From the NCBI RefSeq assembly GCF_000382285.1, contig NZ_KB907932.1:88972-152971 (forward strand): a stretch of DNA of 64,000 nt. Direction: 5' to 3'. The notes under the pieces are model-generated. The model ran no database searches. It worked only from the letters and a program-made list of their open reading frames with translations, and was not told the origin of the DNA. The DNA is from Solimonas variicoloris DSM 15731. GTDB taxonomy: Bacteria; Pseudomonadota; Gammaproteobacteria; Nevskiales; Nevskiaceae. The translations under genes were made by a program, and so were the position numbers. Positions 52,779-61,081 of the stretch are shown piece after piece. Position 1 is the first letter of the stretch. Every line of letters starts with the position of its first letter.

Positions 52779-52792
52779 CTGACCTGGGTCAA
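52779..52792. promoter_or_regulatory. Second, weaker FNR/Anr-like box
   Basis: CTGAC-CTGG-GTCAA keeps the dyad and spacing but has one extra mismatch in each half-site. It lies 12 bases after the stronger box. Confidence 0.35.
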
Positions 52793-52849
52793 TGCGCGGC
52801 AGCCGGCGACAGTCGCAGGCTGGATGTCCATCCGGCGCAAGAGCAGGTC

Positions 52850-53248
52850 ATGGGATTCGAAGGCACTCCGCAGGTCGGCGAGTGGTATCGGCGCGCCGAT
52901 CGCCCGCAGGCATTTCAGGTCGTGGCCTTCGATGCATCGCAAGGCCTGGTCGAGATCGAATACTTCGACGGCACCATCGACGAATGGCCGCTCGCGCACT
53001 GGCATGCGCTCGAAATCGAACCGAGTGCGGCGCCGCAGGACTGGACCGGCGCCTACGACGAGGTCGACCGCAGCGATTTTCCGGACGACATCGAGTCCGG
53101 CATGCGCCCGGAAGACTGGCACGAACCGCTCGAAGGCCGGCGCAGCGCCGCGGCGCGCCTGACGCTGGAATCCGAGGCGCGCGCGGTGCCGCCGGCGAAG
53201 ATGCCGGCCGTGCGCCAGCGCAAGAAGCCGCGCCCGCCCGAGAAGTGA
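52850..53248 (+). CDS. Small acidic protein, DUF6763-like
   Basis: The product has 132 residues. Its N-terminal half has the pattern PQVGEWYRRADRPQAFQVVA, then DASQGLVEIEYFDGTIDEWPLAHW, which resembles small conserved gammaproteobacterial proteins now listed as DUF6763. The C-terminal third is basic (RQRKKPRPPEK). The function is unknown. It lies 29 bases upstream of the nitroreductase and is probably cotranscribed, with FNR-like boxes ahead of it. Confidence 0.65.
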   Translation: MGFEGTPQVGEWYRRADRPQAFQVVAFDASQGLVEIEYFDGTIDEWPLAHWHALEIEPSAAPQDWTGAYDEVDRSDFPDDIESGMRPEDWHEPLEGRRSAAARLTLESEARAVPPAKMPAVRQRKKPRPPEK

Positions 53249-53277
53249 ACGCCGCTTCGGCAACCGGAGAATTTTCG

Positions 53278-53856
53278 ATGCCTGCCACCGCCGACACGCC
53301 GCTGCCGCCGCCGCGCCTCAACGACTGCACGCTGCGCGATGCGCTGCGCCTGCGCCGCAGTACGCGCGCCTTCGGCCCGCAGCCGCTCTCCGACCAGGCG
53401 CTGTCCGATCTGCTGTGGGCGGCCTGCGGCGTCAATCGTGCCGACACGGCCGGCCGCACGGCGCCGTCGGCGCGGCACTGGCAGGAGATCGACGTCTACG
53501 CCGCGCTGCGCGGCGGCCTGTACCGCTACGAGCCGGCGACGCACGCGCTGCGGCGCGTCATCGACGCCGACCTGCGCGCGCTGAGCGGCGAGCAGGACTT
53601 CGTCGGTGCCGCGCCGCTGAACCTCGTCTACGTCGCCGATCTGTCGCGCGTCGACGCCGGCGACGAGCAGGAGCGGCGTTTCTACACCGCCGCCGACGCC
53701 GGCTTCATCGCGCAGAACGTCTACCTGTGCTGCGCCGCGATCGGCCTGGTGACCGTCGTGTGCGGCCTCGTCGACCGGCGCCGGCTCGCCGCGGCGATGG
53801 GCCTGCGCGCCGAACAGCGCGTGCTGCTCGCGCAGACCATCGGCCATCCGCCTTGA
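53278..53856 (+). CDS. Nitroreductase family protein (SagB/ThcOx-like)
   Basis: This 192-residue flavoprotein has LRDALRLRRSTRAFGPQPLSDQALSDLLWAACGVNR, the standard nitroreductase N-terminal block, then TAPSARHWQEIDVYAAL, the FMN-contacting loop. The C-terminal half reads FYTAADAGFIAQNVYLCCAAIGLVTVV. The group contains NAD(P)H-dependent reductases of nitro compounds and azoline-forming oxidases; no azoline-peptide genes are nearby, so a reductase role is more likely. GGAG lies eight bases before the ATG. Confidence 0.85.
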   Translation: MPATADTPLPPPRLNDCTLRDALRLRRSTRAFGPQPLSDQALSDLLWAACGVNRADTAGRTAPSARHWQEIDVYAALRGGLYRYEPATHALRRVIDADLRALSGEQDFVGAAPLNLVYVADLSRVDAGDEQERRFYTAADAGFIAQNVYLCCAAIGLVTVVCGLVDRRRLAAAMGLRAEQRVLLAQTIGHPP

Positions 53857-53866
53857 ATCGGACTCA

Positions 53867-53880
53867 TTGACGCATGTCAT
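53867..53880. promoter_or_regulatory. FNR/Anr-like box upstream of the CBS-domain gene
   Basis: TTGAC-GCAT-GTCAT keeps the TTGAN4TCA dyad with two or three mismatches from consensus. It is 106 bases ahead of the CBS-domain gene and just after the nitroreductase stop. Confidence 0.35.
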
Positions 53881-53985
53881 GGCCCGCCGCGGCGGCGGCG
53901 CGGACGATGCAACGCAATCGATGCGAGAAACGCTCCGGATGACGGAGGGCGCCGCCCCGGTCCGTGGAGCGCAGGAGGAGATGCC

Positions 53986-54441
53986 ATGTACGTAGGCGAA
54001 GCCTGCAGCAAGACCGTCGCGGTCGCGGACCGTTCGACGACCGTCGCCGCCGCCGCGCGGCACATGCGTGACTACCACGTCGGTTCCATCGTGATCGCCG
54101 CGCCCGACGACAAGTCCGGCGAAGTGCGGCCGCTCGGCATCGTCACCGACCGCGATCTGGTCATGGACGTGCTCGCCGAAGGCCTGTCCGCCGACGGCGT
54201 GACGCTCGGCGAGATCATGGACGAAGGCCTGCTCACCGCCGAGGAGACCGACGATCTGGTCGAGACGCTGGAGCGCATGCGCGACAGCGGCATCCGCCGC
54301 ATGCCGGTGATCGACGGTGCCGGCCAGCTGTCCGGCATCCTCGCCGTCGACGACGTGCTCGAACACCTCATCGCCGCACTCGGCCAGATCCCCCAGCTGA
54401 TCCGCCGCGAGCAGCAGACCGAAGCGGTCCGCCGCGTCTGA
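53986..54441 (+). CDS. CBS-pair domain protein
   Basis: This 151-residue protein is essentially one CBS pair. The first motif reads TTVAAAARHMRDYHVGSIVIA and ends GIVTDRDLVMDVLAEG. The second reads ADDLVETLERMRDSGIRRMPVIDGAGQLSGILAVDDVLEHL in form. Such proteins bind adenine nucleotides (AMP, ATP, NAD or SAM) and act as energy sensors. Similar CBS proteins belong to Anr/Dnr-type low-oxygen regulons in other bacteria. It lies 31 bases before the host-attachment-type gene. Confidence 0.9.
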   Translation: MYVGEACSKTVAVADRSTTVAAAARHMRDYHVGSIVIAAPDDKSGEVRPLGIVTDRDLVMDVLAEGLSADGVTLGEIMDEGLLTAEETDDLVETLERMRDSGIRRMPVIDGAGQLSGILAVDDVLEHLIAALGQIPQLIRREQQTEAVRRV

Positions 54442-54472
54442 GCCGCCCTCCAGGTTCCCCCGAGAATCCGCC

Positions 54473-54949
54473 ATGACCTACCCGCGCAACACCGGCCCGG
54501 TGCCGCCGAAGCCTTTCACCATCTGGGTCGTCGTCGCCGACGCGGCGCGCGCCCGCATCCTCGAAGCGCACCACCACGACGGCGAGCTGCGCGAGATCGG
54601 CGATCGCCTCAACGCCGAGGCGCGCCTGCAGCCGCACGAGGCGCAGGCCGACCGCGCCGGTCAGGTGATGCAGGGCAGCCACGGCGGCGCGCACGCCTTC
54701 GAGCCGCGCCAGTCCTACGAGGAGCATGTCGCCACGGCCTTCGCGCGCCAGCTCGGCCGCGAGCTGTGCGAGGCGCGCCAGAAAGGCGTGGTGCAGCGCC
54801 TCTACCTGCTCGCCGATCCCGCGTTCCTCGGCCATCTGCGCGCCGAGCTCGACGCGCCGACGCAGGCACTGGTCGTGGAAGAGCGTGCGACCGATCTGGT
54901 ACGGCAGCCGCTGCAGGACATCCGCAAGTCGCTGCCGGAACGGCTCTGA
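54473..54949 (+). CDS. Host attachment protein family (PF10116-type)
   Basis: The product has 158 residues. Text such as TIWVVVADAARARILEA, QSYEEHVATAFARQLGRELCEAR and RLYLLADPAFLGHLRAEL matches the so-called protein required for attachment to host cells. The fold is related to eRF1/baeRF domains and the name comes from an Agrobacterium mutant. In free-living species the role is unknown. It is paired with the CBS gene, which suggests a stress or low-oxygen role rather than a host interaction. Confidence 0.78.
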   Translation: MTYPRNTGPVPPKPFTIWVVVADAARARILEAHHHDGELREIGDRLNAEARLQPHEAQADRAGQVMQGSHGGAHAFEPRQSYEEHVATAFARQLGRELCEARQKGVVQRLYLLADPAFLGHLRAELDAPTQALVVEERATDLVRQPLQDIRKSLPERL

Positions 54950-54968
54950 CGGCCGTCGCGCGCCGGCC

Positions 54969-55568
54969 TCAGGGCCGGTGCGCGGTCCAGAATTCGACGA
55001 CGCCGCCCATCATCATCTCGACGGCGATCGTCACCAGCAGCAGGCCCATCAGGCGCTCGACCGCGGTCAGGCCGCGCGTGCCGAGCACGTTGCGCAGGCC
55101 GGTGCTGGCCAGCATGATCGGCAGGCACGCGCACCAGGCCAGCAGCACGGCGCCGATCCAGGTCAGCCAGCGCTCCGGCTCGCGGCTCATCATCAGCAGC
55201 ACCGTCGCCAGCGCCGACGGGCCGGCCACATAGGGAATCGCCAGCGGCACGAGGAAGGGTTCGGCCATCGCCGTGTCTTCCTCCAGCGAGTGCTCGCGTG
55301 ACGGAAAGATCATGCGCAGCGCGATCAGCATCAGGATCACGCCGCCGGCCACGGTCAGTGCCGGCTGCGAGAGGCCGAGCAGGCGCAGCATGTGGCCGCC
55401 GCCGAGCAGGAAGATCAGCAGGATCGCCAGCGCGAACAGCATCTCGCGCAGGATCACCGGGCGCTGGCGCTCGGCCGGCACGTTCTTCAGCGCGGACAGG
55501 AACAGCGGCACGTTGCCGAGCGGGTCCATGACGAGGAACAGCAGCACGGCGGCGGAGAGGAAAGTCAT
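54969..55568 (-). CDS. MarC family (YhgN-type) integral membrane protein
   Basis: This 199-residue protein has six hydrophobic helices. The start MTFLSAAVLLFLVMDPLGNVPLFLSALK is diagnostic of the MarC/YhgN family, as are PLAIPYVAGPSALATVLLMMS and RLMGLLLVTIAVEMMMGGV. Early reports of antibiotic resistance for MarC were not upheld, so the function is unknown. It is convergent with the host-attachment gene. Confidence 0.9.
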   Translation of the reverse strand: MTFLSAAVLLFLVMDPLGNVPLFLSALKNVPAERQRPVILREMLFALAILLIFLLGGGHMLRLLGLSQPALTVAGGVILMLIALRMIFPSREHSLEEDTAMAEPFLVPLAIPYVAGPSALATVLLMMSREPERWLTWIGAVLLAWCACLPIMLASTGLRNVLGTRGLTAVERLMGLLLVTIAVEMMMGGVVEFWTAHRP

Positions 55569-55702
55569 GTCGCCTATGGTAAGGCGCGGCCCGCAACGCA
55601 GATACGGGGTGGAAGACCTCAGTTCGGTGCCGCCATCGCGAAGCCCGATCCGCCGTCGTTACCGGATGGCCGGGGACGTGACGCTCATCGCCATGACGAC
55701 GG

Positions 55703-55990
55703 CTACAGAATTGCTTCGTACAGATCGCGCCACTGCGGATTCAACGCCTCGATCAGCGCCAGCTTGCGCGCGCGGCTGCCGCCCTTGATCTGCTTTTCGC
55801 GCTGGACCGCGCTTTCCATGGTCTCGTGCCGCTCGTACCAGACCAGCAGCTTGCAGCCGTAGCGCTGCGTGAAGCCGGCGACCACGCCGCTTCTGTGCTG
55901 CCAGACGCGCTGGACGAGGTCCGAGGTCACGCCGACGTACAGCGTGGCGTTGCGCCGGCTGGCCATGATGTAAACGCAGGGCTGCCGCAT
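55703..55990 (-). CDS. GIY-YIG domain endonuclease, small single-domain (URI-type)
   Basis: This 95-residue protein is a lone GIY-YIG domain. CVYIMASRRNATLYVGVTSDL carries the two-strand motif in the variant YI...LYVG, followed by RVWQHRSGVVAGFTQRYGCKLLVWYE with the Arg and His of the active site. The Glu-containing helix is present (HETMESAVQREKQIKGGSRARK). Small proteins of this kind are common in bacteria and are often found near repeats; their role is not settled. It lies 30 bases from the inverted-repeat element at 56020. Confidence 0.88.
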   Translation of the reverse strand: MRQPCVYIMASRRNATLYVGVTSDLVQRVWQHRSGVVAGFTQRYGCKLLVWYERHETMESAVQREKQIKGGSRARKLALIEALNPQWRDLYEAIL

Positions 55991-56019
55991 GCAGGTACGG
56001 TAGCCGATCGCGCGCAGCT

Positions 56020-56186
56020 CTGGATTGCTTCGTCGCTACGCTCCTCGCAATGACGCCGAGAGCGGGATGCAGGGCTGCCGGCCTGCCGTGGGCCGGCGGA
56101 CCGACGGCCGGAAGACCGGAAGACCGGAAGACCGGACGCCTAAGCCGTCATTGCGAGGAGGCCGCGAGGCCGACGAAGCAATCCAG
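56020..56186. repeat. 167-bp inverted-repeat element between the GIY-YIG gene and purC
   Basis: The left arm (56020-56055, CTGGATTGCTTCGTCG...GCAATGACG) and right arm (56146-56186, CGTCATTGCGAGGAG...CGAAGCAATCCAG) are inverted copies with a short insertion in the right arm. The interior holds an 8-base tandem unit CCGGAAGA repeated about three times near 56108-56134. The arms resemble the GCGAG/AGCAATCCAG family of dispersed repeats and are distantly similar to the two repeats at 42630 and 47641. No gene is inside. Confidence 0.75.
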
Positions 56187-56262
56187 TGCAAGGCCCGACC
56201 AGGCGGCACAGCCGGACGGCTGCGCCGCTGCACGCCCTGCAGCGACGATGGCCAGCGACGCC

Positions 56263-57147
56263 TTACACCCCGGTCAGCAGACGCTGCGCCTCGCGATACT
56301 TGGCGGCGGTTTTTTCGATGATCTCGGCCGGCAGCTGCGGGCCCGGCGCCTGCTTGTTCCAGTCCAGCGTCTCGAGGTAGTCGCGGACGAACTGCTTGTC
56401 GAAGCTCGGCGGGCTGATGCCCGGGCGGTAAGTCGCCGCCGGCCAGAAACGCGAGGAATCCGGCGTCAGCACTTCGTCGATCAGATGCAGGCGGCCTTCG
56501 GCGTCGAGGCCGAACTCGAACTTGGTGTCGGCGATGATGATGCCGCGCTCGGCGGCGTAGGCCGAGGCTTCGCGGTAGATCGCCAGCGTGGCGTCGCGCA
56601 CCTGCGCGGCGAGATCCTTGCCGATGCGCTGCTCGACTTCGGCGTAGCTGATGTTCTCGTCATGCTGGCCGACCGGCGCCTTGTCGGCCGGCGTGAAGAT
56701 CGGCTCGGGCAGGCGGTCGGCCAGCTGCAGGCCGGCCGGCAGCGTGATGCCGCAGACCGCGCCGGTCTTCTGGTAGTCCTTCCAGCCGCTGCCGATCAGA
56801 TAGCCGCGCACGACCGCTTCGATCGGCAGCGCCTTGAGCTTCTTGACGACCACGAAGCGGCCTTCGATCTGCCGGATCTCGTCCGGCGTCAGGTACTTCG
56901 TCAGATCCACCTCCGGTGCGAGATGGTTCGGCAGGATGTGCGTGAAGCGCGCCATCCAGAAGTTCGTCACCGCGGTCAGCACCGCACCCTTGCCGGGGAT
57001 CGGCTGCGGCAGGATCACGTCGAACGCCGACAGGCGGTCGGAGGTGACGATCAGCATGTGCGCATCGCCGAGCGCGTAGATGTCGCGGACCTTGCCCTTG
57101 TGCAGGCGCGGAACGCTGGTGATCGACGATTCGTAAAGGGCTTGCAT
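56263..57147 (-). CDS. purC: Phosphoribosylaminoimidazole-succinocarboxamide synthase
   Basis: This 294-residue enzyme joins CAIR and aspartate to make SAICAR in purine synthesis, using ATP. It is of the longer, eukaryote-like type: [62 protein letters not shown], and [32 protein letters not shown], which carries the aspartate-binding and catalytic residues. ATG 57147 gives the standard start. It is divergent from rpe. Confidence 0.96.
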   Translation of the reverse strand: MQALYESSITSVPRLHKGKVRDIYALGDAHMLIVTSDRLSAFDVILPQPIPGKGAVLTAVTNFWMARFTHILPNHLAPEVDLTKYLTPDEIRQIEGRFVVVKKLKALPIEAVVRGYLIGSGWKDYQKTGAVCGITLPAGLQLADRLPEPIFTPADKAPVGQHDENISYAEVEQRIGKDLAAQVRDATLAIYREASAYAAERGIIIADTKFEFGLDAEGRLHLIDEVLTPDSSRFWPAATYRPGISPPSFDKQFVRDYLETLDWNKQAPGPQLPAEIIEKTAAKYREAQRLLTGV

Positions 57148-57313
57148 GGGCGTGACGGGAGCCTGGCGGACAAACAGGCGCGCATTGTGGAGAAGCCGCG
57201 CTGGGGGGTAAAGCCGGCGGCGCCCGCGCGGCCGCGATCGCGCTGCGCGATCGGCCCACCTGATCGGTGATAATGGCGCCCCGCCCGCCGCCCCGCCGCT
57301 TACGGTTTCCCGC

Positions 57314-58003
57314 ATGGCCAAGCTCGCCCCGCTGATCGCCCCCAGCATCCTGTCCGCCGACCTCGCCCGCCTCGGCGAAGAAGTGACGAAGGTGCTGGCC
57401 GCCGGCGCCGACATCGTCCACTTCGACGTGATGGACAACCACTACGTGCCGAACCTGACCTTCGGCCCGGCGATCTGCGAGGCGCTGCGCAAGTACGGCG
57501 TCAGCGCGCCGATCGACGTGCACCTGATGGTCGAGCCGGTCGACGAACTGGCGGCGATGTTCGCCAAGGCCGGCGCCAGCTACATCACCTTCCATCCGGA
57601 GGCGAGCCGCCACATCGACCGCAGCCTGCAGGCGATCAAGGCCGCCGGCTGCAAGGCCGGGCTGGTGTTCAATCCGGCGACGCCGCTCGACGCGCTCAAG
57701 TACGTGATGGACAAGGTCGACATGGTGCTGCTGATGTCGGTCAACCCCGGCTTCGGCGGCCAGAGCTTCATTCCGGCGGCGCTCGACAAGCTGGCCGAGG
57801 CGCGCGCGCTGATCGACGCCTACGTCGCGAACAACCCGGGCCGCGAGATCCGCCTCGAGATCGACGGCGGCGTGAAGGCCGACAACATCCGCGCGATCGC
57901 CGCCGCCGGCGCCGACACCTTTGTCGCCGGCAGCGCCATCTTCGGCGCCAAGGATTACGCCGCGACGATCGCGGCGATGAAGGCCGAGATCGCCCAGGCC
58001 TGA
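57314..58003 (+). CDS. rpe: Ribulose-phosphate 3-epimerase
   Basis: This 229-residue TIM-barrel enzyme interconverts ribulose-5-phosphate and xylulose-5-phosphate in the pentose phosphate pathway. Signatures are [17 protein letters not shown], the metal-site [47 protein letters not shown] and [18 protein letters not shown] string about 40 bases upstream is a possible -10 element. It lies just ahead of trpL-trpE, a common neighbourhood in Proteobacteria. Confidence 0.97.
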   Translation: MAKLAPLIAPSILSADLARLGEEVTKVLAAGADIVHFDVMDNHYVPNLTFGPAICEALRKYGVSAPIDVHLMVEPVDELAAMFAKAGASYITFHPEASRHIDRSLQAIKAAGCKAGLVFNPATPLDALKYVMDKVDMVLLMSVNPGFGGQSFIPAALDKLAEARALIDAYVANNPGREIRLEIDGGVKADNIRAIAAAGADTFVAGSAIFGAKDYAATIAAMKAEIAQA

Positions 58004-58016
58004 GGGCTGCGGCGCC

Positions 58017-58043
58017 GCGCCGAACTCGCGTATAGTTCGGCGC
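58017..58043. promoter_or_regulatory. Perfect 10-bp palindrome overlapping a TATAGT box
   Basis: GCGCCGAACT pairs with AGTTCGGCGC across seven bases (CGCGTAT). It begins 13 bases after rpe and ends 32 bases before trpL. The string TATAGT within it could be the -10 of the trp promoter, so the dyad may be an operator. Alternatively it is a rpe terminator hairpin, though no U-run follows. Confidence 0.5.
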
Positions 58044-58074
58044 CGAGATTTCATTCGTTCACGAGAACCGACGC

Positions 58075-58131
58075 ATGCTTCAGTCTCTGCAATGGACCGC
58101 GTCTCCGCGCGGATGGTGGCGATGGCGCTGA
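58075..58131 (+). CDS. trpL: trp operon leader peptide
   Basis: An 18-codon frame reads [18 protein letters not shown] and stops at TGA 58129-58131. It holds four tryptophan codons (positions 7, 14, 15 and 17), which is far above chance in so short a peptide. It lies 61 bases before trpE. This is the expected form of an attenuation leader, where ribosome stalling at Trp codons senses charged tRNA-Trp. Downstream strings GGCGC, GCGCC, GCGGC and GCCGC can pair in alternative ways, but no U-run follows, so a canonical terminator is not visible. Confidence 0.8.
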   Translation: MLQSLQWTASPRGWWRWR

Positions 58132-58192
58132 TTCGCGCCGCGGCCCTGCGCCGCCCGTCCCCCATTCCATTTCCGATTCCCGACTGAAGACC

Positions 58193-59647
58193 ATGACGCA
58201 CTACAACCGCATCGCGCTGTCGCGCGAGCTGCCCGGCGACCTCGACACGCCGGTCGGCGCCTATCTCAAGCTCGCCCACAAGCCGCACGCCCGGGGCTAT
58301 TCGTTCCTGCTCGAATCGATGGTCGGCGGCGAGCAGTGGGGCCGCTACTCGTTCATCGGCCTGCCGTCGCGCGAGGTGCTGCGCGTGGTCGGCCACGAAC
58401 TCAGCGTGAGCCGCGACGGACAGGTCGTCGAGACCGCGCAGGTCGACGATCCGCTGCCGTGGATCCGCGCCTACGCCGCGCGCCACCGCGTGCGCCCGGA
58501 CCCGGCGCTGCCGCGCTTCTCCGGCGGTCTGGTCGGCTACTTCGGCTACGACTGCGTGCGCTACTTCGAGCCGAAGCTGGCCGGCACGGCGAAGCCGGAC
58601 CCGATCGGCGCGCCCGACATCCTGCTGATGCGCGCCGAAGAGCTGGTGGTGTTCGACAGCCTGCGCGCGACGCTGACGATCATCACGCACGCCGATCCGG
58701 ACGACGCCGCCGACGTCGAGCGCGCGCGCCAGCGCCTCGACGAGATCGAAGCCCTGCTCGCCCGCCCGCTCGCGCACAAGCCGGCGCTGCCGGTCGCCGC
58801 CGGCCGCGAGCTGCCGTTCACGTCGAGCTTCGGCGAGGAGCCGTTCAAGGCGGCGGTGCGCCGGATCCAGGCGTACATCGCCGCCGGCGACTGCATGCAG
58901 GTCGTACCTTCGCAGCGCCTGTCGGCGCCGTTCGCGGCCGATCCGCTGCAGCTGTACCGCGCGATTCGCCGCCTGAATCCGTCGCCGTATCTGTACTGCA
59001 TGGATCTCGGCGACCATCACGTCGTCGGCGCCTCGCCGGAAGTGCTGGCGCGCGTCGAGAACGGTCTGGTCACGGTGCGGCCGATCGCCGGCACGCGCAA
59101 GCGCGGCAAGAATCCCGACGAAGACGCGGCGCTGGCCGCCGATCTGCTCGCCGATCCGAAGGAGATCGCCGAGCATCTGATGCTGATCGACCTCGGCCGC
59201 AACGACGTCGGCCGCGTTTCCGGCATCGGCTCGGTGCAGCTCACCGAGAAGATGGTGATCGAGCGCTACAGCCACGTCATGCACATCGTCAGCAACGTCA
59301 CCGGCCAGCTGAAAGAAGGCCTCGACGCGCTCGACGCGCTGGCCGCGATCTTCCCGGCCGGCACGCTGTCCGGCGCGCCGAAAGTGCGCGCGATGGAAAT
59401 CATCGACGAGCTCGAACCGGTCAAGCGCGGCATCTACGGCGGCGCCGTCGGCTATCTCGGCTGGGACGGCAACATGGATACCGCGATCGCGATCCGCACC
59501 GCCGTCATCAAGGACGGGCTCGTCCACGTGCAGGCCGGCGCCGGCATCGTCGCCGACTCCGATCCGCAGTCCGAATGGGACGAGACCATGAACAAGGCCG
59601 CGGCGATGCTGCGCGCCGCCGGCGCCGTCTCCGGCGCCGCGGACTGA
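58193..59647 (+). CDS. trpE: Anthranilate synthase component I
   Basis: This 484-residue enzyme converts chorismate to anthranilate, with ammonia supplied by TrpG. The N-terminal tryptophan-feedback motif is present ([19 protein letters not shown], with LLES). Catalytic-domain signatures are [37 protein letters not shown], the metal-site [17 protein letters not shown] and [19 protein letters not shown]. trpG is not adjacent; FxsA follows. The Trp-rich leader peptide just upstream suggests regulation by tryptophan supply. Confidence 0.97.
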   Translation: MTHYNRIALSRELPGDLDTPVGAYLKLAHKPHARGYSFLLESMVGGEQWGRYSFIGLPSREVLRVVGHELSVSRDGQVVETAQVDDPLPWIRAYAARHRVRPDPALPRFSGGLVGYFGYDCVRYFEPKLAGTAKPDPIGAPDILLMRAEELVVFDSLRATLTIITHADPDDAADVERARQRLDEIEALLARPLAHKPALPVAAGRELPFTSSFGEEPFKAAVRRIQAYIAAGDCMQVVPSQRLSAPFAADPLQLYRAIRRLNPSPYLYCMDLGDHHVVGASPEVLARVENGLVTVRPIAGTRKRGKNPDEDAALAADLLADPKEIAEHLMLIDLGRNDVGRVSGIGSVQLTEKMVIERYSHVMHIVSNVTGQLKEGLDALDALAAIFPAGTLSGAPKVRAMEIIDELEPVKRGIYGGAVGYLGWDGNMDTAIAIRTAVIKDGLVHVQAGAGIVADSDPQSEWDETMNKAAAMLRAAGAVSGAAD

Positions 59648-59700
59648 GAGACCAGGCCGCCGGCGCGGAACGTTTCGCGCGCGCCGGCGGTCCTACGCCC

Positions 59701-60123
59701 ATGCCTCTGATCGTTCTTTTCCTGCTCTGGTCCGGCGTCGAACTGCTGCTGGCCGCCCGGCTCGCCCAGCTGATCGGCGTCGGCGGCGTGCTGCTGTGGC
59801 TGCTCGCCGCCGCCGCGCTCGGCGTTTTCATGATCCGCCGCCAGGGTCTGCAGACGCTGCGCGAACTGCAGCAGGCCAGCCTCGGCGGCGAGATGCCCGG
59901 CGAGGCGCTGCTGCGCGGCGGCCTCGTCATCGGCGCCGGCGTGCTGCTCATCATTCCCGGCCTGCTCACCGATCTGTTCGCGCTCGTGCTGCTGTTGCTG
60001 CGCCTGCGCCGCGGCGGCCTGCGTTTCGCCGCGCGCGTCGCGCGGCCGATGATGCGTCGCGGCCCGGTCACGCTCGACGGCGAATACGCGGAAGTGCCGC
60101 GGTCGCGGCTGCCGAAGTCCTGA
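59701..60123 (+). CDS. fxsA: FxsA family membrane protein
   Basis: This 140-residue protein has three to four hydrophobic segments (LIVLFLLWSGVELLLAARLA, VLLWLLAAAALGVFMIRRQG, GGLVIGAGVLLIIPGLLTDL). The motif IIPGLLTDLFAL and the following basic tail are typical of FxsA/YjeG, known in E. coli for relieving phage T7 exclusion by the F plasmid. Its stop codon overlaps the ATG of the next gene in the string TGATG. Confidence 0.88.
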   Translation: MPLIVLFLLWSGVELLLAARLAQLIGVGGVLLWLLAAAALGVFMIRRQGLQTLRELQQASLGGEMPGEALLRGGLVIGAGVLLIIPGLLTDLFALVLLLLRLRRGGLRFAARVARPMMRRGPVTLDGEYAEVPRSRLPKS

Positions 60124-60965
60124 TGCCCGCCGGGCCGCTGCTGACGCTCGCCGTCCACGAGGCGCTGCTGGCCGCGCGCGAGGCGGGTCACGCCGAAGCC
60201 GAGGTCTCACTCGACCTCGGCCGCACGCAAAGCCGGGTCGGGATCGGCGCCGCACACTGGCGCTGGGCCGGCGCCGACTATCCGTATCCCGAACGCTGCC
60301 GCGAGCGCACCGTCTACCACTGGAGCGGCGCGGCCTTCGAAGCCGTGCAGCGCTACGGCAGCGCGCTGATCAAGCTGGTGCCGACCGACTGGGGGCCGCC
60401 GACCTTCGAGATCGACGGCATCAAGATGCTGCCGACCGCCAGGGTCTCGCCGCTCGCCGACGCACAGACCAAGGTCGGCTACGTGCAACCGCGCGGCAAG
60501 CGCATCCTCGACACCTGCGGCGGCCTCGGCTACTTCGCCGTCTGCGCGCTGCAGGCCGGCGCCGCCGAGATCCGTTCGTTCGAGAAGAACGCCGACGTCA
60601 TCTGGGTGCGCGGCCTCAATCCCTGGTCGCCGGAAACGCAGCCGGAACTCGCCGATGCCGCGCGCTACTCGCTGACGCACGCCGACGTCACGCAGGCCCT
60701 GCCGGCGCTGCCGAGCGCGAGCGTCGACGCCGTGCTGCACGACCCGCCGCGCTTCGGCATCGCCGGCGAGCTGTACTCGCAGGCCTTCTACGACCAGCTC
60801 GCCCGCGTGCTCAAGCCACACGGCCGCCTGTTCCACTACACCGGCACGCCGAACAAGCTCACCAGCCGCCGCGACGTGCCGCAGGAAGTTTCGGCGCGCC
60901 TGCAGAAGGCCGGCTTCCGGACGCGGATCGAGGGCGACGGCGTCGTCGGCGAGAAAGCCCGGTAG
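60123..60965 (+). CDS. Predicted SAM-dependent methyltransferase of archaeal COG2521 type
   Basis: This 280-residue protein has an N-terminal domain of about 125 residues and a Rossmann methyltransferase domain. The SAM motif reads ILDTCGGLGYFAVCALQAGA, the second acidic position RSFEKNADVI, and the catalytic region VDAVLHDPPRFGIAGELYSQAFY with RVLKPHGRLFHYTGTPNK. The DPPR and LFHYTG strings match, to my recollection, a methyltransferase family mainly found in Archaea. ATG 60123 overlaps the fxsA stop by one base, which implies translational coupling. The substrate is unknown. Confidence 0.75.
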   Translation: MPAGPLLTLAVHEALLAAREAGHAEAEVSLDLGRTQSRVGIGAAHWRWAGADYPYPERCRERTVYHWSGAAFEAVQRYGSALIKLVPTDWGPPTFEIDGIKMLPTARVSPLADAQTKVGYVQPRGKRILDTCGGLGYFAVCALQAGAAEIRSFEKNADVIWVRGLNPWSPETQPELADAARYSLTHADVTQALPALPSASVDAVLHDPPRFGIAGELYSQAFYDQLARVLKPHGRLFHYTGTPNKLTSRRDVPQEVSARLQKAGFRTRIEGDGVVGEKAR

Positions 60966-61081
60966 GCGCGCACCGTACGCGCTCGCCGCGACGCAGCGCA
61001 CGAATCGATCGCCCAGTTGTCTCGACGCCGGCAGCGTGAACTGTGAAGCTGCCCCGACCACGACCACGTGAGGGGAAAACC

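Noticed and set aside
53278..53856. Thiazole/oxazole peptide oxidase (SagB) in a natural-product cluster
   Set aside because: No cyclodehydratase or precursor peptide gene lies nearby; a general nitroreductase is more likely.
56660..59527. 955-codon minus-strand frame across purC, rpe and trpE
   Set aside because: Shadow of three conserved genes; no motif.
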